The notes under the pieces were generated by a model that was given only the letters and a program-made list of their open reading frames with translations, was not told the DNA's origin and did not search any database. Of a DNA stretch of 41,896 nt, positions 16,871 through 23,748 are shown piece after piece; positions within the stretch are counted from its first letter, which is position 1; each line of letters begins with the position of its first letter. Both the position numbers and the translations under genes were made by a program. This stretch comes from Micromonospora parastrephiae (GTDB taxonomy: Bacteria > Actinomycetota > Actinomycetes > Mycobacteriales > Micromonosporaceae), in NCBI RefSeq assembly GCF_016802865.1, contig NZ_JAEVHM010000034.1, positions 1 to 41,896 on the forward strand, read 5' to 3'.

Positions 16871-17735
16871 TGTCCCCGGTGGTGCTCGTGGCCATCGGTC
16901 TGGTGGTCGCCGCCCTGTTCACCGCGCCGCTGCGGCTGCGCGTGCCGACGATCCGGCGCAGGCCGGAGACCCGGCGCAGCCCGGCGTCCGAGCGCGGTCC
17001 GGAAAGCCAGGACCGGCCCGCGATCCGGCGCGGATCGGCGAGCGAGCGTCGGCCGGCGATTCAGCGCGGTCCGGAGAGCGAGCGCCGGCCGGCGCTCGAG
17101 CGTGAACCGGAAAGCCAACGCGGACCAGCCCGCTTCCGTCGACCGGACGCGATCCGGCTCGCCGCAGGCCTGGGCGGGCTCGCCGTCGCCGTGGTCGTCG
17201 AAGGGTGGTTCGGGCTGCTCGGCGGGGTCCTGGCCGCGTTGCTGCTGGACGTGCTGCTGCGGCGGATCGAGGCGCCGGCCGTCCGCGAACGTCGGCTTCG
17301 GGAGGCCGCCGACCTGCCGCTCGCCGCCGACCTGTTGGCCGCGGCGATGCGGGCGGGCGCCCCGGTGGACCGTTCGGTGCTGGCCGTCGCGGAGGCGCTG
17401 GACGGGCCGCTCACAGGGCGGTTGGCCCGGGTCGGCCGCACCCGTGCTGGCTCGGCGGCGGCCGGCGGAGGCGGTGGGCCGCGCTGGACGGGGTGCCGGG
17501 TGCGGAGCGGTTAGCGGCGGCCGCCTTGCGCTCGGCCAACAGTGGTGCCGCCCTGGCCGGTGCGCTGACCCGACTCGCTGACGACCTGCGTGCCGACCGG
17601 GCCACCGCCGCCGAGGCGTCGGCCCGCCGGGCGGGCGTGCTCATCGTGCTGCCGCTGGGGCTCTGCTTCCTGCCGGCGTTCATTCTCGCCGGCCTGGTGC
17701 CGGTGATCGTCGCCGTTCTCGGCGACGTGCTCTGA
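16870..17735 (+). CDS. tadC: TadC-like platform protein, frame broken near 17440-17490
   Basis: The partner of TadB. The frame starting at ATG 16870 encodes an N-terminal membrane helix (SPVVLVAIGLVVAALFTAPL), an Arg/Glu/Pro-rich repetitive linker (several ERGPES/RRPAI-like units), a membrane segment (GWFGLLGGVLAALLLDVLL) and the start of the F domain (ADLLAAAMRAGAPVDRSVLA). It leaves the homologous frame after GPLTGRLARVG. The remainder, WAALDGVPGAERLAAAALRS to GLVPVIVAVLGDVL, lies in another frame ending at 17735. A short stretch between (RRPAEA) fits the third frame, so one or two single-base indels are needed. The full product would be about 287 residues. A base-calling error in this GC-rich run is more likely than a true loss, because the rest of the operon is intact in order. 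Confidence 0.82.
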
Positions 17736-17757
17736 CCCATCGAGAAGGGAAACAGCC

Positions 17758-17925
17758 ATGCGCAAACTCATCGCCCGCCTGCGCGGTGACGCCGGAATGA
17801 ACACGGCCGAGTACGCCGTCGGCACGCTCGCCGCGGTCGCGTTCGCCGGGATCCTGTTGAAGGTGTTGACCTCCGGCAACGTCCAGTCGGCGCTGACCGC
17901 CGTCATCGACCGGGCGCTGAAGTGA
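17758..17925 (+). CDS. Flp-type pilin (DUF4244-like), 55 residues
   Basis: A very small gene (ATG at 17758, TGA at 17923-17925) with AAGGGA nine bases upstream. The product starts MRKLIARLRGDAG, followed by MNTAEYAVGTLAAVAFAGIL. It has the class IVb prepilin layout: a short basic leader ending in Gly13, then a mature start with Glu at +5 and Tyr at +6 (MNTAEY), then one hydrophobic helix. This is the structural subunit polymerised by TadA/B/C, and matches the DUF4244 proteins of actinobacterial tad loci (Rv3656c type). No prepilin peptidase gene is in the window, so processing must depend on one elsewhere. The stop overlaps the tadE start. Confidence 0.9.
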   Translation: MRKLIARLRGDAGMNTAEYAVGTLAAVAFAGILLKVLTSGNVQSALTAVIDRALK

Positions 17926-18382
17926 TCGGGCGCCGGCAGGCCGACCGTGATCGGAGGTCCGGCACTTCTGGGCGGGCGGCTCATGGTGGTGGGCGGAGCT
18001 TCCGCACTGCCGCACGGGTCGCCGGCGGGGACCGGGGGTCGTTCACCGCCGAACTGGCGGCCGGCCTGCCGGCGCTGCTCCTGCTCCTGCTGGCCGGCCT
18101 GACCGCGGTGAACGCCGTCAGCACCCAGGCGAGCTGCCTGCACGCGGCCCGGGAGGCGGCGCTCGCCGCTCCCGGGGCGCGGACGGCAGCGCGGAAGGTG
18201 GGCGCTCGGGACCGCCGGGGGCGGAGGTATCGGTCTCGGTCGACGGCGACCGGGTGCAGGCGACGGTACGCGCGCCCGTCCGGACGCTGGGCGGCCGGCT
18301 ACCGCGGATCACCGTGTCCGCCACCGCTGTCGCGGCAGTGGAACCGGGCGTCGGCGGAGGAGTTGGTAGTGCGACGAACTGA
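17922..18382 (+). CDS. tadE: TadE-family pseudopilin, apparent one-base deletion near 18168
   Basis: A minor pilin-like protein. The GTG at 17922 overlaps the pilin stop. After a basic leader comes RGSFTAELAAGLPALLLLLL: a pseudopilin cleavage site with Glu at +5 after Gly, and a membrane helix. The frame is convincing up to REAALAA (about 18168). The rest, RGADGSAEGGRSGPPGAEVS to VAAVEPGVGGGVGSATN with its stop at 18380-18382, lies in another frame. Adding one base in the run GCCGCTCCCGGGG restores one reading frame of about 153 residues. The downstream reading frame is clearly TadE-like (SVSVDGDRVQATVRAPV, then GGRLPRITVSATA), so the break is probably a sequencing indel. The next gene starts inside its end. 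Confidence 0.8.
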
Positions 18383-18788
18383 TGGATGGCCGGCTGGCTT
18401 GGGCCACCGGCCGAACGCCGAGCGACTCGATGATGGTCGGCTGGCGGCGGAGCGAGGGGGCGCGACTGTCCTGCTGCTGGCGATCGGGCTGGTTCTCGTG
18501 CTGTTCGGGACGTTCGGCGCCGCCATCGCCGCAGCCGGGATGGCAGGTCAGCGGGCGGCGGTGGCGGCCGATCTCAGCGCGCTGGCCGGGGCCGCCCGGG
18601 CGCTCGACGGCGAAGCGGTGGCCTGTACGTCCGCTGTCGACATCGCCGGCCGCAACGGTGGTCGTCTGGTCGGGTGTCGCCTCGACGGGCTGGACGTGTT
18701 GGTGACCGTCGAGGTGGCGTTCACGCCACTACCCGGACTGTCCCGGGTCGCGGCGTCGACGGCCCGCGCCGGCCCACTGCGTGGCTGA
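18369..18788 (+). CDS. TadE-like minor pilin (Rv3654c family)
   Basis: A 139-residue protein starting at GTG 18369, with GGAGGAG eight bases upstream and overlapping the tadE end by 14 bases. The core is AAERGGATVLLLAIGLVLVL, a membrane helix right after a short charged leader, then AGQRAAVAADLSALAGAARA, the helix typical of the Flp pilus-assembly TadE/G-like family. The C-terminal part has two cysteines (AVACTSAV and VGCRLDG) that could form a disulfide, and VTVEVAFTPLPGLSRVAAST. In mycobacterial tad loci the last gene (Rv3654c) has the same plan. It is the final gene of the operon. Confidence 0.85.
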   Translation: MRRTDGWPAGLGHRPNAERLDDGRLAAERGGATVLLLAIGLVLVLFGTFGAAIAAAGMAGQRAAVAADLSALAGAARALDGEAVACTSAVDIAGRNGGRLVGCRLDGLDVLVTVEVAFTPLPGLSRVAASTARAGPLRG

Positions 18789-18879
18789 GCGGGCGGCCGA
18801 TCCCGCCAGGTCACCATGCGCACCACCCCGTCGCGGCGAACTACCCGACTCGAAGGCCACCCGAAGGGCAGCTCCGCGC

Positions 18880-19038
18880 TTCCGAGCGCGCTCGGTCACC
18901 CGGCGTGATCTCGCGAACGCGGGCAAGAACTACCAGGCGATTCTGCGCTACTACTACAGCGACGTGGTCATTCCTGACCCCACGCGCCAACCGCGCCGCC
19001 CACCGCTGATCTGCGGCGGGCGGCGCGTTCGCGGCTGA
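18880..19038 (+). pseudogene. Possible SpoIID/LytB domain remnant
   Basis: One frame reads LANAGKNYQAILRYYYSDVV, which resembles the C-terminal end of SpoIID/LytB domains (AxxGKxYxxIL-YY). Nothing upstream in this or other frames gives the rest of that domain, so at most a fragment remains. It ends at a stop at 19036-19038, inside a region with a strong hairpin. The similarity is short and judged by eye. It could also be chance in an otherwise non-coding gap of 270 bases. Confidence 0.35.
18992..19027. terminator. Hairpin between the tad operon and LURP-one gene
   Basis: CGCGCCGCCC (18992-19001) pairs with GGGCGGCGCG (19018-19027). Inside it CCGC (19003-19006) pairs with GCGG (19013-19016) across one mismatch. 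It is well placed to end transcripts from both sides. Confidence 0.75.
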
Positions 19039-19059
19039 ACGAGGCGAACGCCGGGCGGG

Positions 19060-19638
19060 TCAGCGTGCCTGGAGCGCGTCGAGCGCGACGGCCATCGCGA
19101 TGACGAGGCGGCGGTCGAACTGCGGGTTCTGCACCTCGACGACGTACTTGTCGCGCAGGCCCCACTTCTTCACCACCGTGAAGGCCGGCTGGCCGTTGGC
19201 GGTGAAGTCGAAGTGGTACGGCAGCCAGGACAGCGAGTCGACGAACCGACGCAGCAGCGCCACCGGCAGGCTGCGCTCCTGACCCGTCACCTGGGGCAGG
19301 CCGGTCTGCTCGACGTGCCAGGTGGATCGGAGCAGCGACTGGGCGAAGTCCTTGCGGAACAGGCCGATCGGGTTGCCGGCCGCGTCGGTGACGTCGTACG
19401 TGGCGCCGATGTCGAGGCGCTGCCGGGCCTTGAAGCCGAGCAGAGGCTGCTGCTTGGAGTCGTCCGTGTAGATCGTGACCTGCTCCTTGAAGGCGAGCCG
19501 CTTCTGCTGCGCGAACGCCAACAGTTCACCCTCGGTGCCGTCCGGGGAGACCGCCCGGACCTCGTACTGGTTGACCATCATCCGCAGCCGCTGGCGGACG
19601 TGGAACTGGTGCTGGCTCTGCAAGTTGTCGAGCTGCAT
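19060..19638 (-). CDS. LURP-one-related (scramblase-like fold) protein
   Basis: A 192-residue protein of the LURP-one/Tubby-like superfamily. The N-terminal strand region (FHVRQRLRMMVNQYEVRAVS) is followed by GELLAFAQQKRLAFKEQVTI, DSKQQPLLGFKARQRLDIGA, TYDVTDAAGNPIGLFRKDF and, at the C-terminus, FTVVKKWGLRDKYVVEVQNP. These are the repeated beta-hairpins around a central C-terminal helix expected of that fold; the last segment (RRLVIAMAVALDALQ) is the hydrophobic core helix. The family may bind lipids or membranes; a biochemical role in bacteria is not known. ATG at 19638 has GAGGAG seven bases upstream. A half-site like the LacI-type box (19706-19719) lies about 70 bases upstream. Confidence 0.85.
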   Translation of the reverse strand: MQLDNLQSQHQFHVRQRLRMMVNQYEVRAVSPDGTEGELLAFAQQKRLAFKEQVTIYTDDSKQQPLLGFKARQRLDIGATYDVTDAAGNPIGLFRKDFAQSLLRSTWHVEQTGLPQVTGQERSLPVALLRRFVDSLSWLPYHFDFTANGQPAFTVVKKWGLRDKYVVEVQNPQFDRRLVIAMAVALDALQAR

Positions 19639-19761
19639 CTGATCTCCTCAAGGGGGATGGTGCGCCGGAGTCTCGCACAGCCCGACAACTATCGCGGGCC
19701 CGCGCCCCGGGCGCTCCCATCCCCGATCACCCCGGCCTGTCCCGGTCGATCCTCGCAGAGG

Positions 19762-19968
19762 TCAGCGGCCCTCTGCGGTCGCGACGCGTAGTGCCCAGCT
19801 GTTGAGGACCTGGTGGATGCCGCGCAGCCGTTCGTTGATCTGTTCCAGTCGTTCGGCCTGGGCCAGTGCGGCCAACGCGGATCCGAGCGCGATCTGCTGG
19901 TCGAGGGTGAGTTTTTCCTGGTCGATGGTGTAGAGCAGGTCGACGGTCTCGGCGATGGTGTCGGCCAC
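19762..19968 (-). CDS. 68-residue helical protein of unknown function
   Basis: GTG at 19968 with GAGGAGG six bases upstream; product ADTIAETVDLLYTIDQEKLT to LNSWALRVATAEGR. The sequence is rich in Leu, Ala, Gln and Glu with heptad-like spacing (DQQIALGSALAALAQAERLE), so it is probably two short helices or a coiled coil. It has no signal peptide or cysteines. I recognise no family. The LacI-type box at 20013-20026 lies 45 bases upstream, so this gene could respond to that regulator. It might be co-transcribed with the helicase upstream, since the gap is about 100 bases. Confidence 0.7.
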   Translation of the reverse strand: MADTIAETVDLLYTIDQEKLTLDQQIALGSALAALAQAERLEQINERLRGIHQVLNSWALRVATAEGR

Positions 19969-20012
19969 GGCTCCTCCTCGGGGCGCGGGGTGAACGGCAG
20001 GACAGGCATCGA

Positions 20013-20026
20013 TGGAAGCGCTCCCA
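20013..20026. promoter_or_regulatory. LacI-family type operator box
   Basis: TGGAAGCGCTCCCA matches the CebR-type consensus TGGGAGCGCTCCCA at 13 of 14 positions. It sits 45 bases upstream of the 68-residue gene and beyond the end of the helicase gene, which suits a promoter-proximal operator. The other similar box in the window is at 6047. The match is visible; the binding protein is not encoded here. Confidence 0.5.
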
Positions 20027-20069
20027 CACCATTGTGCCCCGTGCCGCCCCGAATCATGCAAGGAGTCGA

Positions 20070-22499
20070 TCAGGCGGGCAGGTTCGCGAGCACCACGTCG
20101 AGTACCCGGATGGCGTCCGGCTTGGAGAGCGGATTGTTGCCGTTGCCGCACTTGGGTGACTGCACACACGACGGGCAGCCGGTCTCGCAGCCGCACTCCG
20201 CTATCGCGTCCCGGGTGGCCCGCAGCCACGCCGACGCCGTCCCGTACGCCCGCTCCGCGAAGCCCGCGCCGCCCGGATGCCCGTCGTAGACGAAGACGGT
20301 CGGCGCCTCCGTGTCCGGGTGCACGGCCGTGGAGAGCCCGCCGATGTCCCACCGGTCGCAGGTGGCCATCAGCGGCAGCAGGCCGATCGCGGCGTGTTCG
20401 GCGGCGTGCAGCGCGCCCGGCACGTCGGCCGGCTGGACCCCGGCTAGAGCCAACGACTGCGGCGACAGGGTGAACCACACCGCCACCGTGCGCAGCTCGC
20501 GGGTGGGCAGGTCGAGCGGCCGGGTGTCGATCACCTCACCGGTGGCGATCCGCCGTCGCTGGTACGACACCACCTGGCTGGTCACGTCCACCTCGCCGAG
20601 GAACATGCCGACCGGACCGGCATCCACGTAGGAGCGCACCGACACCACGGACAGGTCCGTCACGTCCCGCGCGTGCGTGGACCAGTCCGGCTCCTCGACG
20701 TGCACCAGCGCGCAGCCGTCGGCGAGGTCCAGGTCGTCCACCACGTACGAGACGCCCTGGTGCAGGTAGACGGCCCCGGGGTGGAGCAGGAAGTGCGACG
20801 AGCCGCCGTCGACCGTGCCGAGCAGCCGGCCGGTGGCCGACTCCACCACGCAGACCGGTGCGCCGCCCTCGCCGCGCAGGTCCACCTCGGGGCGTTCCCG
20901 GTGCCGCCAGTACCAGCCGGTGGGCCGCTGCCGCAGCGCCCCGGCCGCCACCAACTCGTCGATCGCCTCCTTCGCCCCGTCACCGAAGAGCGCCAGGTCG
21001 GCCGGGGTGAGGGGAGCCTCGACCGCGGCGCAGGCCAGCTGTGGGGCCAGCACGTACGGGTTGGCCGGGTCGAGCACCGTCGCCTCGACCGGTGCCCCGA
21101 AAATGGCCTCCGGGTGGTGCACCAGGTAGGTGTCGAGCGGGTCGTCCCGGGCCACCAGCACGGCGAGGGCCTCCTGCCCGGAGCGCCCGGCACGGCCCGC
21201 CTGCTGCCAGAGCGACGCCCGGGTGCCCGGATAGCCGCAGATCAGCACCGCGTCGAGGCCGATCAGGTCGACGCCCAGCTCCAGCGCGTTGGTGGAGGCC
21301 AGGCCGAGCAGATCGCCGTGCAGCAGTGCCCGCTCCAGCTCCCGCCGCTCCTCGCGCAGGTAGCCGCCCCGGTAGGCGGCGACCCGGTCGCCGAGCCCCG
21401 GCACCGCGTCGTCCAGTGCCCGTCGCGCGCTGGCCGCCACCACCTCGGCGCCCTTGCGGGACCGGACGAACGCGAGTGTGCGTACCCCCTCGGCGACCGT
21501 GTCGGCGAGCAGGTCCGCGGTCTCGCGCAGCGCCGACCGGCGGACCTGGACGAGGTCGGTCATGGCGTCGTGGTCGCCCGCCGCCTGCGGGGGCACCGAG
21601 GACGAGGCCGCGGAGTCGGGTGGCAGCAGCGGTGGCTCCCAGAGCGCGAAGGTGACCCCGCCGCGCGGTGAGGCGTCCTCGGTGACGGCCGTCACCGGCA
21701 GGCCGGTCAGTCGTCCCGCCGCGGTCGCGGGGTCGCCGGAGGTCGCCGAGGCGAGCACGAACACCGGGGTGGCCCCGAACCGGGCGCACTGCCGCCGCAG
21801 CCGGCGCAGCACGTGCGCCACGTGCGAGCCGAAGACGCCCCGGTAGGTGTGGCACTCGTCGATCACCACGTACGCGAGCCGGCGCAGGAATCCGGACCAC
21901 TGGGCGTGCCCGGGCAGGATGCCGTGGTGCAGCATGTCCGGGTTGGTCAGCACGAACCGGGAGTGCCGGCGGATCCACTCCCGCTCGGTGCGCGGAGTGT
22001 CCCCGTCGTAGCAGGCCGGGCGTACCCCCTCCAGCTCCAGTCCGGCGACGGCCCGCAGCTGGTCGGCGGCGAGCGCCTTGGTCGGCGCCAGGTAGAGCAC
22101 GGTGGCCCGGGGGTCGGCGAGCAGGGTCGCCAGCGCCGGGAGCTGGTACGCCATCGATTTGCCGGACGCGGTGCCGGTGGCGACCACCACGTGACCGCCG
22201 TCGTACGCCAGGTTGGCCGCCTCGGCCTGGTGCCGCCAGGGCGCGCCCACGCCACGACGGGCGAACGCTTCGCGCAGCTCCGGCGGCGCCCACGGCGGCC
22301 ACGGCGCGGGCGCCCCGACGCGGGCCGGTACCCGTTCGACGTGGGTGACCGGGTCGCCGGCGTCCCGGGCGCGCAGCCGACGCAGCAGGTCGGTCGGCGT
22401 TGGCCCAGGGCCGGGACCTGCGGATACGGTGGCGCTGGCCGACGGCTTCAGGTCGTGCCGCGGCGACAGACGCGCGGAGCTGAAGTCGTCGGAGGTCAC
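20070..22499 (-). CDS. DEAD/DEAH-type superfamily 2 helicase with DUF1998 (MrfA/YprA type)
   Basis: A helicase of about 809 residues (start uncertain). The order of motifs: Walker A ATGTASGKSMAYQLPAL with Lys114; APTKALAADQL; DECH (214-217, in VVIDECHTYRG); SATSGDP; then the second RecA domain ending in NALELGVDLIGLDA and WQQAGRAGRSG (motif VI). The C-terminal DUF1998 region carries the four-cysteine cluster CGCETGCPSCVQSPKC (about residues 765-784), expected to bind zinc. B. subtilis MrfA (YprA), with this layout, repairs mitomycin C damage; a role in DNA repair is inferred from that. The GTG at 22499 was chosen for lack of coding features further upstream; the SD is weak. It diverges from bldG, as in Streptomyces (SCO3550 beside bldG, from memory). 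Confidence 0.92.
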   Translation of the reverse strand: MTSDDFSSARLSPRHDLKPSASATVSAGPGPGPTPTDLLRRLRARDAGDPVTHVERVPARVGAPAPWPPWAPPELREAFARRGVGAPWRHQAEAANLAYDGGHVVVATGTASGKSMAYQLPALATLLADPRATVLYLAPTKALAADQLRAVAGLELEGVRPACYDGDTPRTEREWIRRHSRFVLTNPDMLHHGILPGHAQWSGFLRRLAYVVIDECHTYRGVFGSHVAHVLRRLRRQCARFGATPVFVLASATSGDPATAAGRLTGLPVTAVTEDASPRGGVTFALWEPPLLPPDSAASSSVPPQAAGDHDAMTDLVQVRRSALRETADLLADTVAEGVRTLAFVRSRKGAEVVAASARRALDDAVPGLGDRVAAYRGGYLREERRELERALLHGDLLGLASTNALELGVDLIGLDAVLICGYPGTRASLWQQAGRAGRSGQEALAVLVARDDPLDTYLVHHPEAIFGAPVEATVLDPANPYVLAPQLACAAVEAPLTPADLALFGDGAKEAIDELVAAGALRQRPTGWYWRHRERPEVDLRGEGGAPVCVVESATGRLLGTVDGGSSHFLLHPGAVYLHQGVSYVVDDLDLADGCALVHVEEPDWSTHARDVTDLSVVSVRSYVDAGPVGMFLGEVDVTSQVVSYQRRRIATGEVIDTRPLDLPTRELRTVAVWFTLSPQSLALAGVQPADVPGALHAAEHAAIGLLPLMATCDRWDIGGLSTAVHPDTEAPTVFVYDGHPGGAGFAERAYGTASAWLRATRDAIAECGCETGCPSCVQSPKCGNGNNPLSKPDAIRVLDVVLANLPA

Positions 22500-22639
22500 G
22501 CCCTGCACTCTCGCACTGGTGTTCGGAGATGAAAAGTCGGGCCGGGGGGTAAAGGGAAGCCTCCGCCGGCGACCGCAGGGTGTCCCGGCGGTAGTGGTTA
22601 GATGCCCAGAAGAGTTTACGGCTCTGGCGAGGAGGACCG

Positions 22640-22996
22640 ATGGAGCTGTCACTGGCGACCCGCACTGTGGGTGAGCACACGGTGCTTGAGGTCGGCGGTG
22701 AGGTGGACGTCTACACCGCGCCCCGGCTCCGCGAACGGCTCCTCGAACTGATCGACGGTGGCGCCCGGCACGTGGTGGTCGACCTCGGTCGGGTGGACTT
22801 CCTCGACTCCACCGGGCTGGGCGTGCTGGTCGGTGCGCTCAAGCGGCTGCGTACGGCCGGCGGCTCGTTCGCCCTGGTCTGCGACAAGGAGCCGCTGCTC
22901 AAGATCTTCCGGATCACCGCGTTGGACCAGGTGTTCCCGCTGCATCCCACGGTCGATGCCGCGGTGGGCGCGGAGCCGACCGGTGCCAACGCGTGA
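22640..22996 (+). CDS. bldG: BldG-like anti-sigma factor antagonist (STAS domain)
   Basis: A 118-residue single STAS-domain protein. [20 protein letters not shown] carries the phosphorylatable Ser57 of anti-sigma antagonists, at exactly the position described for S. coelicolor BldG. The start ELSLATRTV...[20 protein letters not shown] and the end [20 protein letters not shown] resemble BldG closely. Such proteins, when unphosphorylated, bind their anti-sigma kinase partners and release sigma factors; BldG controls development and stress response in Streptomyces. The ATG follows GAGGAGG. The stop overlaps the start of the partner gene (TGATG). Neighbours (helicase, kinase partner, hppA) match the Streptomyces bldG locus as I recall it, which supports the assignment. 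Confidence 0.93.
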   Translation: MELSLATRTVGEHTVLEVGGEVDVYTAPRLRERLLELIDGGARHVVVDLGRVDFLDSTGLGVLVGALKRLRTAGGSFALVCDKEPLLKIFRITALDQVFPLHPTVDAAVGAEPTGANA

Positions 22997-23430
22997 TGGC
23001 GACAGTCCGGCTCTCCTTCTCCCCGGCACCGGTGCACGTGCGCACCGCCCGGCTGGTCGGCGTCGCCGTCGCCCGGCGCGCCGGGGTCCGTGAGGACCTG
23101 CTGGACGAGGTGCGGCTGGCCATCGGTGAGGCGTGCACCCGGGCGGTCGCCCTGCACCGCCAGTACGGCCTGCCCGATCCGGTGCTGGTGGAAATGTCCG
23201 ACGCCGGCTCGTACGCGGTGCGCGTGGTTGACCGGGCGCCGATCGAGGCCGGCATCGGGCTGACCGCGTTGCCGCCGGACGAGCTGGCCAACGAGTCGCT
23301 CACCGACGAGGCGCTGACCACCGGCGTCGGCTTCGCGTTGCTCGCCGGCTTCGTCGAGGACCTGCAGGTGCGTCCCGTCGACGAAGGTGTCGGCACCGAG
23401 GTGCGGATGGTGTGGCCGGTCGGCCGCTGA
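22996..23430 (+). CDS. ATP-binding anti-sigma-type protein, BldG partner (ApgA-like)
   Basis: A 144-residue protein of the GHKL ATPase (RsbW-type) fold: the N-box helix DEVRLAIGEACTRAVALHRQ has the E-A-x-x-x pattern but with Arg/Ala where the Asn is usual, followed by VRVVDRAPIEAG and GVGFALLAGFVEDLQV, then VGTEVRMVWPV. The pair with bldG, translationally coupled by TGATG, and the position before hppA match S. coelicolor SCO3548 (ApgA), a partner of BldG. It probably acts as an anti-sigma factor or BldG-binding protein. Whether it still has kinase activity is doubtful given the altered N-box. ATG 22996 is preferred over GTG 22993; the SD is weak, as expected of a coupled gene. A terminator follows. 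Confidence 0.85.
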   Translation: MATVRLSFSPAPVHVRTARLVGVAVARRAGVREDLLDEVRLAIGEACTRAVALHRQYGLPDPVLVEMSDAGSYAVRVVDRAPIEAGIGLTALPPDELANESLTDEALTTGVGFALLAGFVEDLQVRPVDEGVGTEVRMVWPVGR

Positions 23431-23451
23431 CCCCGCAACCGCTGCACGAAG

Positions 23452-23480
23452 GCCGCATCCCCGTCGGGATGCGGTCTTCT
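23452..23480 (+). terminator. Terminator after the bldG operon
   Basis: GCCGCATCCC (23452-23461) pairs with GGGATGCGGT (23466-23475), 10 bp with one G-T pair, followed by CTTCTTGT. Loop CGTC. Confidence 0.85.
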
Positions 23481-23559
23481 TGTCATGGACCGATTCCTAT
23501 ATCAGATTTCGTTTCATAACACAGCGACGAAGATCATCGAGACACGGTGCCACCTGCGT

Positions 23560-23589
23560 GTGACCTCCAACACTGCGGAGGGCTACAGT
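23560..23589 (+). promoter_or_regulatory. Candidate hppA promoter
   Basis: GTGACC (23560-23565) and TACAGT (23584-23589) are 18 bases apart, like a housekeeping sigma promoter. Transcription would start near 23596, giving a leader of about 150 bases. The rest of the 23431-23748 gap shows nothing else I can name besides the terminator. Confidence 0.4.
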
Positions 23590-23748
23590 ACCCGGGTTGT
23601 CAGCAAGTGATCCATCCCGCAGCCAGCGGGTATGGGTGGTCATCGCTGGTCCGCTGGGGTGGGTTGGCGCGCTTGCGATTCCGCATCCAGGCGCTGGTCG
23701 GTGCGTCTCCACCCACCGGCGCGAGTGTTCGGTAACAGGAGGACACAG

